NCBI GenBank assembly: GCA_034766995.1
Contig: CM068320.1
Coordinates: 11,484,187 to 11,548,186, forward strand
Length of the DNA stretch: 64,000 bases
From: Acanthacorydalis orientalis
Lineage: Eukaryota > Arthropoda > Insecta > Megaloptera > Corydalidae
Reading direction: 5' to 3'
Under the pieces are notes generated by a model. That model did no database searches and was not told the origin of the DNA. It was given only the letters and a program-made list of their open reading frames with translations. The translations under genes were made by a program, and so were the position numbers. Shown in pieces: positions 22,801-34,506 of this stretch; position 1 is the first letter of the stretch; each line of letters starts with the position of its first letter.

Positions 22801-22997
22801 TATTATTTTCATAACTATAAAATAAGTATTTTAATTTTTTAGTATCTATTATTCATCTACACATTTATTTGCTTTGCTAATAAGATATTAATGACTATGT
22901 ATGAAAATAATTTTTTAAAATATTACCATTTTTAAAAATAATTATATAATATTTTTACCGTAAAAATATAATTCTAATTTTATTCACGTACGCATAC

Positions 22998-22998
<1 letters not shown>

Positions 22999-23042
<44 letters not shown>

Positions 23043-23066
23043 AATGTATATACATATATATACACA
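22999..23066. repeat. (TA)n(CA)n compound microsatellite
   Basis: TA tract, an ATGTATACATATATACAC block, then CA units. Confidence 0.93.
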
Positions 23067-23982
23067 CACAAAGACTATTAATAGAGTAATGTATGAAAGG
23101 CAATTCAATATTTACACAAGTTAGAGAAATTTATCCTTGTAGTGGAATTGATAGATTTGTCTAAAAAAAACTATTAGATATTCCGAACATTGCTTCACAA
23201 CGCGTTTTATTCAATCATTTAAAAATGTATAACTATTTTATATAATACATTTTATGTAAATAATAAAGTTTCATCGGAATATTTTTCGGCTAATTTGATC
23301 TTTTATATAACTTTAAACTTAAATTTCTAAAACGGTATACGCTGTAAAAAGTCACATACAATTTCTCATAACAGAAAACAGACTTGGGGAGAGATATCTT
23401 TACTTTTTGACGAGTTTTGTCTTGTGATTTGTTAATTACAATGGACAACGGTAATTTGATTCAGAACTGCGATCCTCTATAATAAAAAGATTGTCAAGAC
23501 CAGCTGACATCAAATGATTGAAATTCTTGACGTGAAATATTTCCTTCGGATATACTGTTGAACTTAGTACATGAATTAGATTTTATCTAATTTTGTCATT
23601 ACTAAGAGTACTCCATTACAAAGATCTTATTTGGTATTTTGCTTTATAAAAATCATTAATCTTCACATTTCCTATTTTAATTATTTTGTTACTTTCAAAT
23701 AAAGTAATTTAAAATTTCCAAATAAAATATTTAAACAAATTTTGCATAGAATTTGTATATAATGGTTTACATCTGATTAGATTTATTCGATTTGCTTTTT
23801 AACTAAATAAAAAAAGACATAATAAAAATATCTTTTATTAAAAATGTTTATAATATCCCTTTTTTAATAAATTAATTTTTGATATTTCTATATAGAATTA
23901 AGCATTTGATTTCCATTAGTTCTTCACTTCGTAATATAATAACTTCGTAAAAAAACTCACAGTATCTTTATTAAAGATTATA

Positions 23983-23983
23983 T

Positions 23984-24040
<57 letters not shown>
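23983..24040. repeat. (TA)n microsatellite
   Basis: TA tract with a CATACA interruption at its left end. Confidence 0.95.
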
Positions 24041-24044
<4 letters not shown>

Positions 24045-24352
24045 GCGATAATGTATAATTTTATTTTACTAGAGAAAATGAAATGTAGCCAAAACAAATT
24101 TAAATTTAATTATAACCTTTATTTTACTATTCAAATAATATAAAAAATTAATATACTATAATATTAAATTGGATTATGCCTTTTTTAATAAAATCTGTAT
24201 TATAAATAAATAAATATAATTATTTAATTGCATAATTTCAAAATGCACTTATCATCATGTATTATTTTATAGAAAAAATAATATATGCGATATTTTTTCC
24301 ATTTGTTGGAAACTGTTGTTATTAAAATTTGTAACTCTTATTTATTCATTAG

Positions 24353-24495
24353 TTGGTTATTTGGGCTTCAAGGACGCGGCGACAATTAAGGGCATCTATG
24401 ATTTATTACTTTTTTTAAAAAAAGCAGAACAGTTTACAAATGTGTTATTACCAATTGAGTTATATGTCTGTTTTAAAGAAACTAATAATGAATAA
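24353..24495 (+). CDS. Terminal exon of the small plus-strand gene
   Basis: A good acceptor (CTCTTATTTATTCATTAG) at 24352 is followed, in phase 1, by 46 codons and TAA at 24493-24495. The frame reads GYLGFKDAATIKGIYDLLLF, LKKAEQFTNVLLPIEL and ends YVCFKETNNE. Phase 1 is exactly what the exons ending at 16270 and 16647 provide; the joined codon is Val. AATAAA overlaps the stop (24491-24496) and can serve as the polyadenylation signal. In phase 0 a 21-codon frame is also open, but it is shorter and less balanced. GC is raised over the first 60 bases. The intron would be about 7.7 kb and contains a LINE fragment and the foldbacks at 22569-22800. Confidence 0.47.
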
Positions 24496-24676
24496 ATATA
24501 TGGAAAATCTATATTCAAATATTTAATACCTCAAATATTTCTAAATCACCACATTACATTTTTGATACTGTGACTAAAATTAATTCCTTCACAGAAGAAT
24601 TATTTTTCATTTCATAAACCATAAAATAGTTTCTGTTCAAAATTATTCAATAAATTATTATTGATTATTTCTTATA

Positions 24677-24898
24677 CGTAAAAATTAAATTAGAAAATTT
24701 TACAAATACATTTGTTTGAAACGTTAAGATAAAGAAAAAAAACTGATTTTTCAGTACATTGGCACTCTAATGATGTAGACATTGCAATCAAAATACCTAC
24801 ATCTGTAGAGCACCAATGTACTGAAAAATCAGTTTTTTTTCTATATCTTAACGCTTCAAACAAATGTATTCGTAAAATTTTCTAATTTAATTTTTACG
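24677..24898. repeat. 222-bp foldback: 102-bp arms, 18-nt loop
   Basis: 24677-24778 and 24797-24898 are complementary over 102 bases with about seven mismatches and no large gap, separated by 18 bases. The arms contain AAAAACTGATTTTTCAGTAC and its complement. No open frame. It could be a palindromic MITE or the template of a long hairpin RNA. The right arm ends 182 bases downstream of the AATAAA at 24491 and shares none of it. Confidence 0.92.
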
Positions 24899-25140
24899 AA
24901 TTTAGTTATGAATTTACGAATTTTAAGTACTGATTTAGGTTATAAATTCATTCAAATTACATGTTAACACATTTATATGTATACAAGTTGTGAAATTTTA
25001 TTTTTTTCGTGATAAAGTAAACGATATCAAATATTTTCTCAGTAAAAATATTTTCTTCGGTATGCGAATAATTTGAAAATTCCCCATTTTTTCATACAAT
25101 AAAAGTTCTGTGTAACGTAATGTTCTAAATGCTCTTGCAG

Positions 25141-25212
25141 AACGTTAATTACTTTTTAATTGTTTCGAATATATTTATACTGATGGCGAAGGGAAAAAAA
25201 AAGAAGACATAA
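25141..25212 (+). CDS. possible terminal exon with lysine-rich end
   Basis: A strong acceptor (GTTCTAAATGCTCTTGCAG) is followed in phase 0 by 23 codons and TAA. A hydrophobic stretch (YFLIVSNIFILM) is followed by AKGKKKKT. If real, it would be a membrane-anchored C-terminus with a basic tail. The A-rich end makes chance a serious alternative, and no upstream exon was found. Confidence 0.2.
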   Translation, partial: NVNYFLIVSNIFILMAKGKKKKT

Positions 25213-25295
25213 TATTTGCATTTAGTGAATATTCAACGCATATATTAAGTTTCATGAGTAACGAGTTCAGTAAATATAGAAAATATTGTATATAC

Positions 25296-25418
25296 CTGCG
25301 TGTGACGTTGAGGTGATACGCTCCGAGAATCTTCGTTCACATCCGATGGATGTTCGATGTTTTTCGTCGTAGTAGGCTGGCGTGCTAATGGTGGTGCCGA
25401 CGCCGTTGTGGTTGCCAT
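25296..25418 (-). CDS. Start-codon exon of a minus-strand gene
   Basis: On the minus strand ATG at 25418-25416 has a strong context (A at -3, G at +4). It opens 41 codons, MATTTASAPPLARQPTTTKN then IEHPSDVNEDSRSVSPQRHTQ, ending at a near-consensus donor CAG|GTATAT (25296/25295). GC is about 50%, continuing upstream to about 25560, as expected for a 5' leader and promoter. The frame is open a further 31 codons upstream, so an earlier start at 25511 is possible but its context is weaker. The Thr/Ala/Pro-rich and Ser-rich composition suggests a disordered N-terminus. It ends in phase 0, matching the acceptor exon 11266-11522 and also 5909-5983. The product is not recognised. Confidence 0.5.
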
Positions 25419-25570
25419 AGTAACCACAGCAGCCAGCCTTGTGTACAGATACAGTATGACAATCAGGTTGGTTGCTTGTGATACACACTTACAGATGTAC
25501 GTAGGGGTCACTGGTTCTTCTTTTTATTCGAATCTAACATTTCTCGTTAAAACCCACCACACTTGTACAC
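25419..25570 (-). promoter_or_regulatory. GC-raised leader/promoter-like region
   Basis: Lies directly upstream, on the minus strand, of the start exon and keeps its raised GC to about 25560, then drops to background. No TATA or initiator can be assigned with confidence. Confidence 0.25.
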
Positions 25571-25964
25571 GCACTTTTCTTTATATCTGTAAAGGTATTA
25601 CTTTTGTTTTGGTTCTTTGTAACACAACGTTTCAATAATAACAAATAATTGTTAATGCGCGTTGCTTTACTGCAATTAAATCAAAGAGCGCTTAATTAAA
25701 ATATAAGACTTGAAGAGCTTTATTATGTTTTGAATTACAATCTATATTTTTTATAGAGTATAGTACTGTTATTGTTTTCAATATTTGTTTAATAAAATCA
25801 TAATAAATTTTATTCACTAAAACAAACAATGATATATAATAATTATTAAAAATTTCTAGTATATAATAAAAAAGACTTTCAATTAACTAATCTTATGAAT
25901 ATTTGCCCAATCTATGTCACTTGAAAAATTACAAAAGTTAAAGTCACTTATTTCCAATAATATA

Positions 25965-25979
25965 TGTATAATATATATA

Positions 25980-26032
<53 letters not shown>
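25965..26032. repeat. (TA)n microsatellite
   Basis: TA tract with a TTTATA interruption at 25980. Confidence 0.95.
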
Positions 26033-26034
<2 letters not shown>

Positions 26035-26360
26035 TAGCAACTTTAAAATTATATATTCAATAAAACAAGAAATATTATATAATTTTATCATTTATTTTAA
26101 ATGTTACAATAAACGCTCGCAACTATTATATTGGCATTTTTCTAATAAAAAATATTACTATTAGAAACCTATACAACACACAATATAAGCGTGTTATCCT
26201 GTAGTAAAAAATGTTCTATTATTTTTCACTTATATCTAACATTTAAGATGAAAAAAAGAATTACTGATTATTAATTTACTGTCAGATTAATTCATCGAAA
26301 TGTTTTTTTTTCAAAGTTAATGTGATTACTATTATTCATTCGCCCTACATAGTAACTGTA

Positions 26361-26381
26361 TTCAGTCGACTGAACGTTCAG
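26361..26381. repeat. two overlapping perfect palindromes
   Basis: TTCAGTCGACTGAA (14 bp) and CTGAACGTTCAG (12 bp) share five bases. A further TCAGT follows. Could be a protein-binding site; no partner known. Confidence 0.6.
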
Positions 26382-26888
26382 TGTTCTCAGTAAATCCTAA
26401 TACATATCATGTACATTATTCTCTAACATTATATGTGAAAACTAATATATAAAGACTCGATACTATCCTGCAACACGTTAAATGTTTTGAATAGTATAAA
26501 AATTCTTTCTGAACTGTATATAGATTTGCATACATTATTCAAAGAGAATGTTTATAGTGTTAAATAAGGTTACAAATTTTTAATGAACGATAATAGATTC
26601 AGAGTGGCTCGCTGAGCTGTTTACTTTTTCAGTCAACACGGTTTTATATATAAACCTGTAGAAAATTAATAAATTGGAGTGAAAAGTTTTATTTCATACT
26701 TCTTACTCAATTAAAATTCCAGAAAGTCTACTATTTGCTCCGATCACTATAAGGCTTTTTAACAGAAAACTCTTCAGTTAAATTGTTAACATCATTAGTA
26801 ACCACTTCCTTGCAATAAATTTAAAAATAAAATTTAAAAATCGAAATAAAATAATTGACATAAAAAAATGTAATAAATATTGAGTTCT

Positions 26889-26890
<2 letters not shown>

Positions 26891-26932
<42 letters not shown>

Positions 26933-26937
26933 TATAA
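26891..26937. repeat. (TA)n microsatellite
   Basis: TA tract of about 22 units. Confidence 0.95.
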
Positions 26938-27266
26938 CTTCGTTAAACCACTAACAAAATTCTTACAAATGTAAACAATAAAAGAAAGTGACGATTTAAA
27001 TCAGATCACACTTCAATAAATTTGAATAGACAGATATATTTGAATAATATAAATCTGAATGTTTCGTTTCAAATTTAATAAAAAAGTATCTACGCTGCTG
27101 ATATCGTTCCAGTAACTTCATAATGTTTTTAATATTTTTCTAGAAATCGTTACTTTCAGTTATAAAAGTATAAAAGCTTTACTATTAAAATAAATATTTT
27201 AAGTAATATTTTTCAACTCAATAGCATAAATCTTATACCGAAACATTTTTCATTCCACATAGTAGT

Positions 27267-27373
<107 letters not shown>

Positions 27374-27709
27374 ACTAAATTTCCAAAGTAATTTTTCGTG
27401 TAAAATAACACTAAACCATGATACATCATAATGTATTTTATATTTAAATATATATAATTATTATTTTAATTATTATTATTATATAATTTTGTCAAATAAT
27501 ATATATAATTATTATCCATTATCTACAAATATGTACGCATTCACATATACAGATGAAACATACTTATATATTTATATATGAAAATCTGTATACATCTAAA
27601 AAACACATTTAAACAGGAACGATCGAAAACCCATAAGAAAAGTGACTATCTTTTGTGAGAACATTCATGATCACATAGAGAAACATGCAATTATTTCATC
27701 CATATACAA

Positions 27710-27718
27710 ATATATATG

Positions 27719-27803
<85 letters not shown>

Positions 27804-27817
27804 GTAATTCCTCTCTA

Positions 27818-27893
<76 letters not shown>

Positions 27894-27936
27894 GTGTGTG
27901 TGTGTGTATGTGTATATGTATATATATATATATATA
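27710..27936. repeat. Long compound (TA)n/(TC)n/(TG)n microsatellite
   Basis: About 225 bases: TA, a CTCTCTATCTCTC break at 27812-27823, TA again, then TG-rich units. The open frames across it are I/Y repeats. Confidence 0.96.
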
Positions 27937-28227
27937 GTTTAGAAATTAATATTAAATAGAACTTTAAATTTACAGTATAAGAAACACAAAAAATTCAAAT
28001 ATATAGATCTTGAAGAAATTAAGATATTATAATGACTAATATTTTGAACTGAACAGAACAACTGCATATGAGAATAATTAGATTGGCAGTAGTACAATGG
28101 CAAAAAAAACTACACAATATTGAAGATAATTGAATACAGTGTGATGCTAATTATAATAAGGGATTGTAAAGAAATAAAAAAAGTCAGAACAAGACTATTA
28201 CCTAATGTAAAAATAAATAATATATTT

Positions 28228-28251
28228 ATATCTATCTATCTATCTATTTAT

Positions 28252-28311
<60 letters not shown>
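28228..28311. repeat. (TCTA)n(TA)n compound microsatellite
   Basis: Four TCTA units, then a TA tract. Confidence 0.95.
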
Positions 28312-28317
<6 letters not shown>

Positions 28318-28487
28318 AAGTACTCAAATGATATTCAAAAATATGCAGAATGTATAGAAATAGAGTTTAAGCTACACAAAAAGAAAATATAATGTAGTGT
28401 AAAAGTATATAACTCAATATTAATTTCATATTAAATTTTATATATACAAAATATTTTTATATAGGACATGTTCTTGTGCAATTAAAA

Positions 28488-28531
<44 letters not shown>

Positions 28532-28622
28532 ACCATTTAAATGTTTTATGCAATATTAAAAAAGATACTATATTACTATTATTGTAATAATTGGTATATG
28601 AAATTTATGTAATCAGAAACTA

Positions 28623-28790
28623 TTAATTTGCACAGTTAACAATCATCAGAACACCTTTCACATCTCTAATACACACTAAAGCTCGAGGAACTAATCTTGA
28701 TCTTACTATTGAAACATGAAACAGGGTCTGTTCTCGACACTCAGTAGAAAATTCATTGCGTGCTACTCGGATGCAGTACAATAGATTAAT
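28623..28790 (-). CDS. candidate exon, minus strand
   Basis: On the minus strand 55 codons with about 37% GC run to TAA at 28623, reading INLLYCIRVARNEFSTECRE in its first part and VRSRLVPRALVCIRDVKGVL later. An AATTAG acceptor lies at its start, and a possible internal donor (CAATA|GTAAGA) would cut it short. It lies upstream, on the same strand, of the start exon at 25418, so it could belong to another gene or to a longer transcript. The protein is not recognised. Confidence 0.27.
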   Translation of the reverse strand: MNLLYCIRVARNEFSTECREQTLFHVSIVRSRLVPRALVCIRDVKGVLMIVNCAN

Positions 28791-29100
28791 TACATCTAAT
28801 TGTTTAACGTTTGTTAATACAAAACCAATATTCAAATATATACAATTAGCAATAGTTTTGAAAGAAAGTTATTTAAAATATTTTTTTAGTAAATTATTTG
28901 TATTAAGAACTTGAATAAAAGAATAATAAATGAAGTTAAAAACAGTATAATTTAATGTCAATTAACTAAAATAGAAATTATAAAATTTTAAAGAGGGTTC
29001 TTTCGTAAATTAATTTTTGTTCATTGAAACATTTTCTTTTATGTGATACAATTAAAGCATATGTGCTTGTACTGTATACGTTAATCGTTGTTTGAAGTTA

Positions 29101-29507
29101 TTAGGTGGGTAGAAAATAATTGCGGCTTATAACCTTCAAATTTGTATACATTTTTTAATTAAAGTGGTTTTAAGTGATCCAGAACTGTTTATTAACTAAC
29201 GCTTAACTTTTGTGTAAGCTCTGGAATTGTTGTATGTGGTTCTGACTGTGGTTCAACTAATGTATTCAGTTAGTTTTTATAAACTGAAGAAGTACGTCCG
29301 CGACCTTCTTTTCCATCTTTGATTCAATAGCTCAATTTGAAGCAAAAATTAATAATAGAACCAAAGTTGATTTTACCAAAATACAGACCGGAAAGTGTAC
29401 TGGATAGTGACATTAACATGAACACGATAAAAATTACTTTAATTAAAAAAAATAAAAGATATAAGTCAGAAAACAAAAACCGCAAATATTTTCCTACCAA
29501 CCTAATA
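29101..29507 (-). mobile_element. Short internally deleted mariner (cecropia/Hsmar1-like)
   Basis: The left terminal repeat begins TTAGGTGGGTAGAAAATAAT and the right is the complement of a sequence ending TTCCTACCAACCTAA. It is closely related to the copy at 12324-12819: same orientation and the same 3' terminal block joined to the DNA-binding region. An extra deletion removes most of the helix-turn-helix coding part, between GACCTTC and TTTTCCATC near 29309. No coding capacity. Confidence 0.82.
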
Positions 29508-29519
29508 GTTTAAAATAGG

Positions 29520-30210
29520 AATTTTAATATTATATTCGATTTTTTTTCATTTACATTTCAAAACATATTGACATATTTTTATTGAATAAGGAATAAGAAA
29601 TGAAGTAATAAAAAGAATATTTCCAAATTTTACAACAGTCGCCTATATTTTTTGACTAATATATCCACCGTACCGCATTTGAGCAAAAAGAATTAATAAG
29701 GGTTATTTTAATAATTATAATTTATTGAAACTAGAGGAATATATCTTACTGATTTAATAATGGTGAATAAAGTAGTAATATATAAATTAATAATTAAAAC
29801 GTTTTTAATATATCTAAATACTAATAAAAATTAACAAACATTACTAGTTGTGTTTCAACTAGTAATGAAATATATTTTAGATATTCACTATTATATAACT
29901 AAAATTTTATTCCTTTGTACAACATACCTTTCTCATAATAAAAAGAAATGAAATAAGATAAAAAATCTGTCTCATACCTTTTGAAAAGTATTCGCACACT
30001 TGGGGGGCTATGCATGTTTCAATTTAAGAAACCCTCTTCTATATGTGTCTCAAATATTTATATTAGAAAAGTCTTAATCATAAATAATCTTAATCTTAAA
30101 TTTACAGCACTTATTTTACTTAGGTGTAAATTTATATTATTTATAGAATGGATCAAATGTAATATTACGAAAATTTAATATTTGTATTTAGATTCAATTC
30201 TAAATATATT
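29520..30210. other. AT-rich sequence without a recognised gene
   Basis: A 65-codon plus-strand frame (29981-30178) has AT-driven composition and no supporting signals. Nothing else is supported. Confidence 0.5.
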
Positions 30211-30212
30211 AA

Positions 30213-30213
<1 letters not shown>

Positions 30214-30265
<52 letters not shown>
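30214..30265. repeat. (TA)n microsatellite
   Basis: TA tract of about 25 units. Confidence 0.95.
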
Positions 30266-30269
<4 letters not shown>

Positions 30270-30859
30270 AATTAATTATTAATGTGTTATTAAAACATAT
30301 ATATACAAATGAATAAAAAAATTTCGAATTAATTAATATTAATATATTAATTAAAAACGTCTGTTTTATTTTCAATTTAAATCGTATATTTACAAAAATA
30401 CTTCTTTGCACTTTATAAACATTAATATCTGTTTTCAATATCGTTTCCACAGTAATATACTAAGAACTTATATTTTATTTTAAAATAAATTTCCATTGTA
30501 AAGTACCGATTTCAAGTTTAATTCCAACTGAAATTCTGCCTATACTTGTAAATTGAATTTCCAATATATATTTCAAGTAAATTTATTTTATATCATTTAT
30601 TTTGTATTGAAATCAATCATCTCTATCGATGTCGACATTATATTTCAATATATTCAAGTATTATTAAATATAGAAAAAAAGAATAAAAGTTTGTTTTTAT
30701 AAGTACCTAACTATAGTTTTTATAACAATTATTTTATACATTTTTCTAGGAATGACTCTGAAGTTTAGACTGAATTTCATAGCTATTCATCGTATTCCAT
30801 AAAATTGACACAAAACCTTGTTATAACTTCTTAATGTTTATGTACATTCATAAATACAT

Positions 30860-30873
30860 ACCTACATACCTAC

Positions 30874-30945
<72 letters not shown>
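30860..30945. repeat. (TACA)n(TA)n microsatellite
   Basis: Several TACC/TACA units then a TA tract. Confidence 0.94.
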
Positions 30946-30949
<4 letters not shown>

Positions 30950-31044
30950 AAACTTCCGAATGTTTCGCATTAAAATAAAATTATACAGAAATAACTAAAT
31001 TAATAAACAGTTGGTTTGTCATTGAAATTATTGATGAAAATTAT

Positions 31045-31048
<4 letters not shown>

Positions 31049-31106
<58 letters not shown>
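31049..31106. repeat. (TA)n microsatellite
   Basis: TA tract of about 27 units. Confidence 0.95.
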
Positions 31107-31108
<2 letters not shown>

Positions 31109-31109
31109 G

Positions 31110-32380
31110 TAAAGTCGCAATAGGTTGACCGCATGTTAGTTTGAGGTATCCAGTACTTGGATATGGTTTTAATTTAATTTTTGGTCTGTTGTTTAAATGC
31201 TACGCACAATAGTTTAGAATATCATCGAATATTTATTTCATTCAACAGATTATGCAATAAATCACCAAATATATATTCTATATTCAGTATGTATGTATGT
31301 ATGTACATATATATTAATTGATTTCAGCATAGTAAAACAAATTGAACAGTGCTGTTTTTTCATTTGTATATATTTTGTTTTACTATTCTATTCATTAAAA
31401 ACTGCCTATACACTTCAATAAATTTTATTTATGGTAGGGATATAACAGTTTAAATCTAGTCCTGTGGTTTTAAAGCATAAGTAGTCTGAGAATCCCTGTT
31501 TCAGTAAATATTTTTGAAAATTCTCTCTTCTGAGTTGTGACTACATCATATTTCTATATTTGAAATGTGTTGAAGTAGTCGTACTATTAATCTTAGATAT
31601 TCACATGTATAGAGATGTTTATATTATTTTAGAGATGTATTTATTTACGATCCTTTTTAAGCATGACTTATCACTTCAGAACCACATTTATAGAGAACAT
31701 ATACTCACATATATAGAGTACATATTCCTCTATACATGTACTCATATGTACAGAGTATGTCTTCTTAATAAAAAAAATACCTACTTTCTAATGTATTAGG
31801 ATTGCAATAGTATTTTTCACTCATTTTTGCATTTGCGAACCTCTAGTAATCATAATTTAAAAACCTCTAGTCTAGACCACTGTATACTATTGGCGATTAT
31901 AATCCTTTCTATTTATTGGTTCGTAATAAAGAATAAATAAAGCTGTATATGCGGGCCTGTTTAATTTAAAATTTAATACAAGTGCATTTGTTACAATATA
32001 ATAGGTCAAAATACTTCAACTTTGTTGTATATCTAAGAATTTCATATATTATTGAAATCTACTTTGGATTTTTTACTTAAAAAATACTATTCCTATAAAA
32101 TTCTGTTCTTTTCATCATGAATGATAATTCTTTTTAACCCTATTTCAAACCCTATATTTAATTAAAATCAGAAATTATGTTACAACAAACAAAACAAATT
32201 AGTTATAAATACTTATAGTTAATATCACAGAAGATTAAAAAATTAAATATAATTATTATACCGTGTTAAGCCTTTGCGGTTCGACGTAATTTTAAGCGTT
32301 TTAATTAATTTGTTCTGTATACCACAGAACACAATTTTAACAAACAATAAATGTGTTTATTATGTATATACATCATTCTC
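31110..32380. other. AT-rich sequence without a recognised gene
   Basis: Holds (GTAT)n at 31289-31304, a short inverted repeat GAGTACAT/ATGTACTC at 31706-31735, and a perfect 7-bp stem GTTCTGT/ACAGAAC near 32310-32328. The 79-codon frame at 31560-31799 has I/Y/L-rich composition and no supporting signals. Confidence 0.5.
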
Positions 32381-32382
32381 AC

Positions 32383-32453
32383 AATTCCACGTATATTCGT
32401 GTTGAGTTTAATTAGGTGGTGCGTTGAAGTTCGTTCGTTATTGGCGATAATAT
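32383..32453 (-). other. possible exon (71 nt), minus strand
   Basis: A very good acceptor (GCCTTTTTTATTTTCAG, minus strand) is followed by 71 bases ending at GGAATT|GTGAGA. One frame is open throughout and reads IIANNERTSTHHLIKLNTNI. It could be coding or part of a leader. No partner exon can be assigned. Confidence 0.2.
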
Positions 32454-33182
32454 CTGAAAATAAAAAAGGCATTGTAAATTAAATAAATTTGCAAACATAA
32501 CACATAATTCGGCATAAAGAGTTGTATCGATTATCTTTATGCAAACAGAGAAGTATGTACATGTATGTATGAAAAAGATATATTTATAAAACATAATATC
32601 AAATCCAGAACGAAAAAAAGATAAAAAGGGTATAAACTGGCACACAGCTTTAAATTAGTGTACATGATATTATACGTGAATGAAGCTAATGAAAAATTAT
32701 GAAAGGGGATACTTTTTGGTTTTTGAGATTTCCAATATATTTGTTTTTATAAACGTAGTTTAGTTTACGATTGTGTTGATTTTAATTTGATAGTTAATGT
32801 AATATATTTTTTATTGTTTTTTCTTCTTTTGAACCCATTATTCATTATTATTCCATTTGAATAATTAAGGATACTCTTGAAATTTTTGATTTATACGGTC
32901 AGTTTAAACTTATATTATCTTCCGGTAAATACTTAGGACTTATATTTTAAAATACTTACATGAAGATAACTTAACTTTAAACTCCCAAGTGGTTTCAACA
33001 ATTCAAATAAACGAACCATTATATTTTTATGCACATTTCAAAATATTTTATTTATAATTTATTATGTAACATTTATTATGTATCACATTTCTTAAAAATT
33101 TCTAACAGTGTTTTTCTTGTAATTATAACAAAATTTAATAAAATATTTGGAGATATTTAATGTTATACTTGTTCTAAAAATA

Positions 33183-33332
33183 AATAAAGCTAGTACTAGA
33201 GACAGTAGTATTTAAAGATTTTATGAAATACCCATTACAGCGTACTAAAACTGTTGCAGATAATTTTCCCAACTGTATGAAAATAATTTTGACATGTTGT
33301 TCAGTATACAGCGTAATTGAAATTTAACGGGG
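33183..33332 (+). other. open frame of uncertain status
   Basis: Forty-six codons are open to TAA at 33330-33332, with balanced composition (MKYPLQRTKTVADNFPNCMK, then IILTCCSVYSVIEI). There is an ATG at 33219 and CCATTACAG as a possible internal acceptor. No further support. Confidence 0.17.
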
Positions 33333-33339
33333 ATTAAAT

Positions 33340-34310
33340 CTATATTTTAATTGAATTTTTCAGATGCTTTATATTTTATAAGATATAACAGTTGTCTGAT
33401 ATGTATCAAAACTCCAAGTGAAAATACACGTTGAAGATATAAAGCTATTAATATTCAATTTGATTTAAGAAAATATACAATATAGCGTCAACGCATAAAA
33501 ATCAATTTGTTTGAATATAAAATATTAGGACTTTTAAACCTAATGAAATAAAAGACAAAAAATAGATTCTTTATGACAGTAGCCACACAAAAAATTCTTA
33601 ACTGAATACAAAAAAGTTTACAATACATACTCTTAGTACTGAAATGATCAAATACTCAAAAAGTAAATTCTTAATGAAATAAAAAACTTTATGATCTACT
33701 AAACTGCAATATAATTATCATGTCTAATGAATACTTTGCCTAGCTAAAAATATTTAATTAGTAGAAAATATTCAAATTGTACCATTTATAAAATACCTAA
33801 TGTAATTTTTATAATAATTATTAAACGAAAAGTATTCATAATAAAGTAGAATATTCTCAGCTATTGTATTTTAAAATCTTTTTTTTATATATAGTTTTTG
33901 TACTATGTTATTGCCTTTTATCGTTTATTAATATCCGTTCTTTTTTTGTTACTTTTTGTCACGTTTTTTTGTTTATATAAATATTTAAATAAATAATAGC
34001 AAATTGTATTTCTATTCCAACTCTCTAAATTATAACAGAAATATTTGAGAAAATATTATCAAGTCAAAAAGTTACATTTTTCATAAAAAAATCAATAAAA
34101 TTTAAATTATCTTTTTTAAAAGAGAATTTCTATGTAGTTTTCAAACATAATTATTTTAGACGATATGATTAGATTAAGAGGAAGGCAAAATCTTGGGTAA
34201 ATTTTTACACAAACATATATATATAATTACCAAAATAATATATACTTAAGTAAAAATTAATGTATATTTAAATTTTATAAATATTTATATTTATTTTGGA
34301 AGGTTATATA
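33340..34310. other. AT-rich sequence without a recognised gene
   Basis: Homogeneous A/T-rich sequence with short poly-T runs. No repeat family or frame supported. Confidence 0.6.
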
Positions 34311-34316
34311 TGAGTA

Positions 34317-34345
34317 TATAATATATATATATATATATATGTCTG

Positions 34346-34418
<73 letters not shown>
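34317..34418. repeat. (TA)n microsatellite
   Basis: Two TA tracts separated by TGTCTGTATATACA. Confidence 0.95.
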
Positions 34419-34419
<1 letters not shown>

Positions 34420-34506
34420 CAACACAATATTTGTACAGAAGAATATACATTAATTTTACTTAATAGTTATTATACTTTAAAAAATAATTTATTTAATAAA
34501 TTCTAA

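Noticed and set aside
25178..25212. MAKGKKKKT as a nine-codon gene
   Set aside because: Far too short and A-rich; kept only as part of a low-confidence terminal exon.
27642..27959. 105-codon frame
   Set aside because: I/Y and V/C repeats from a compound microsatellite.
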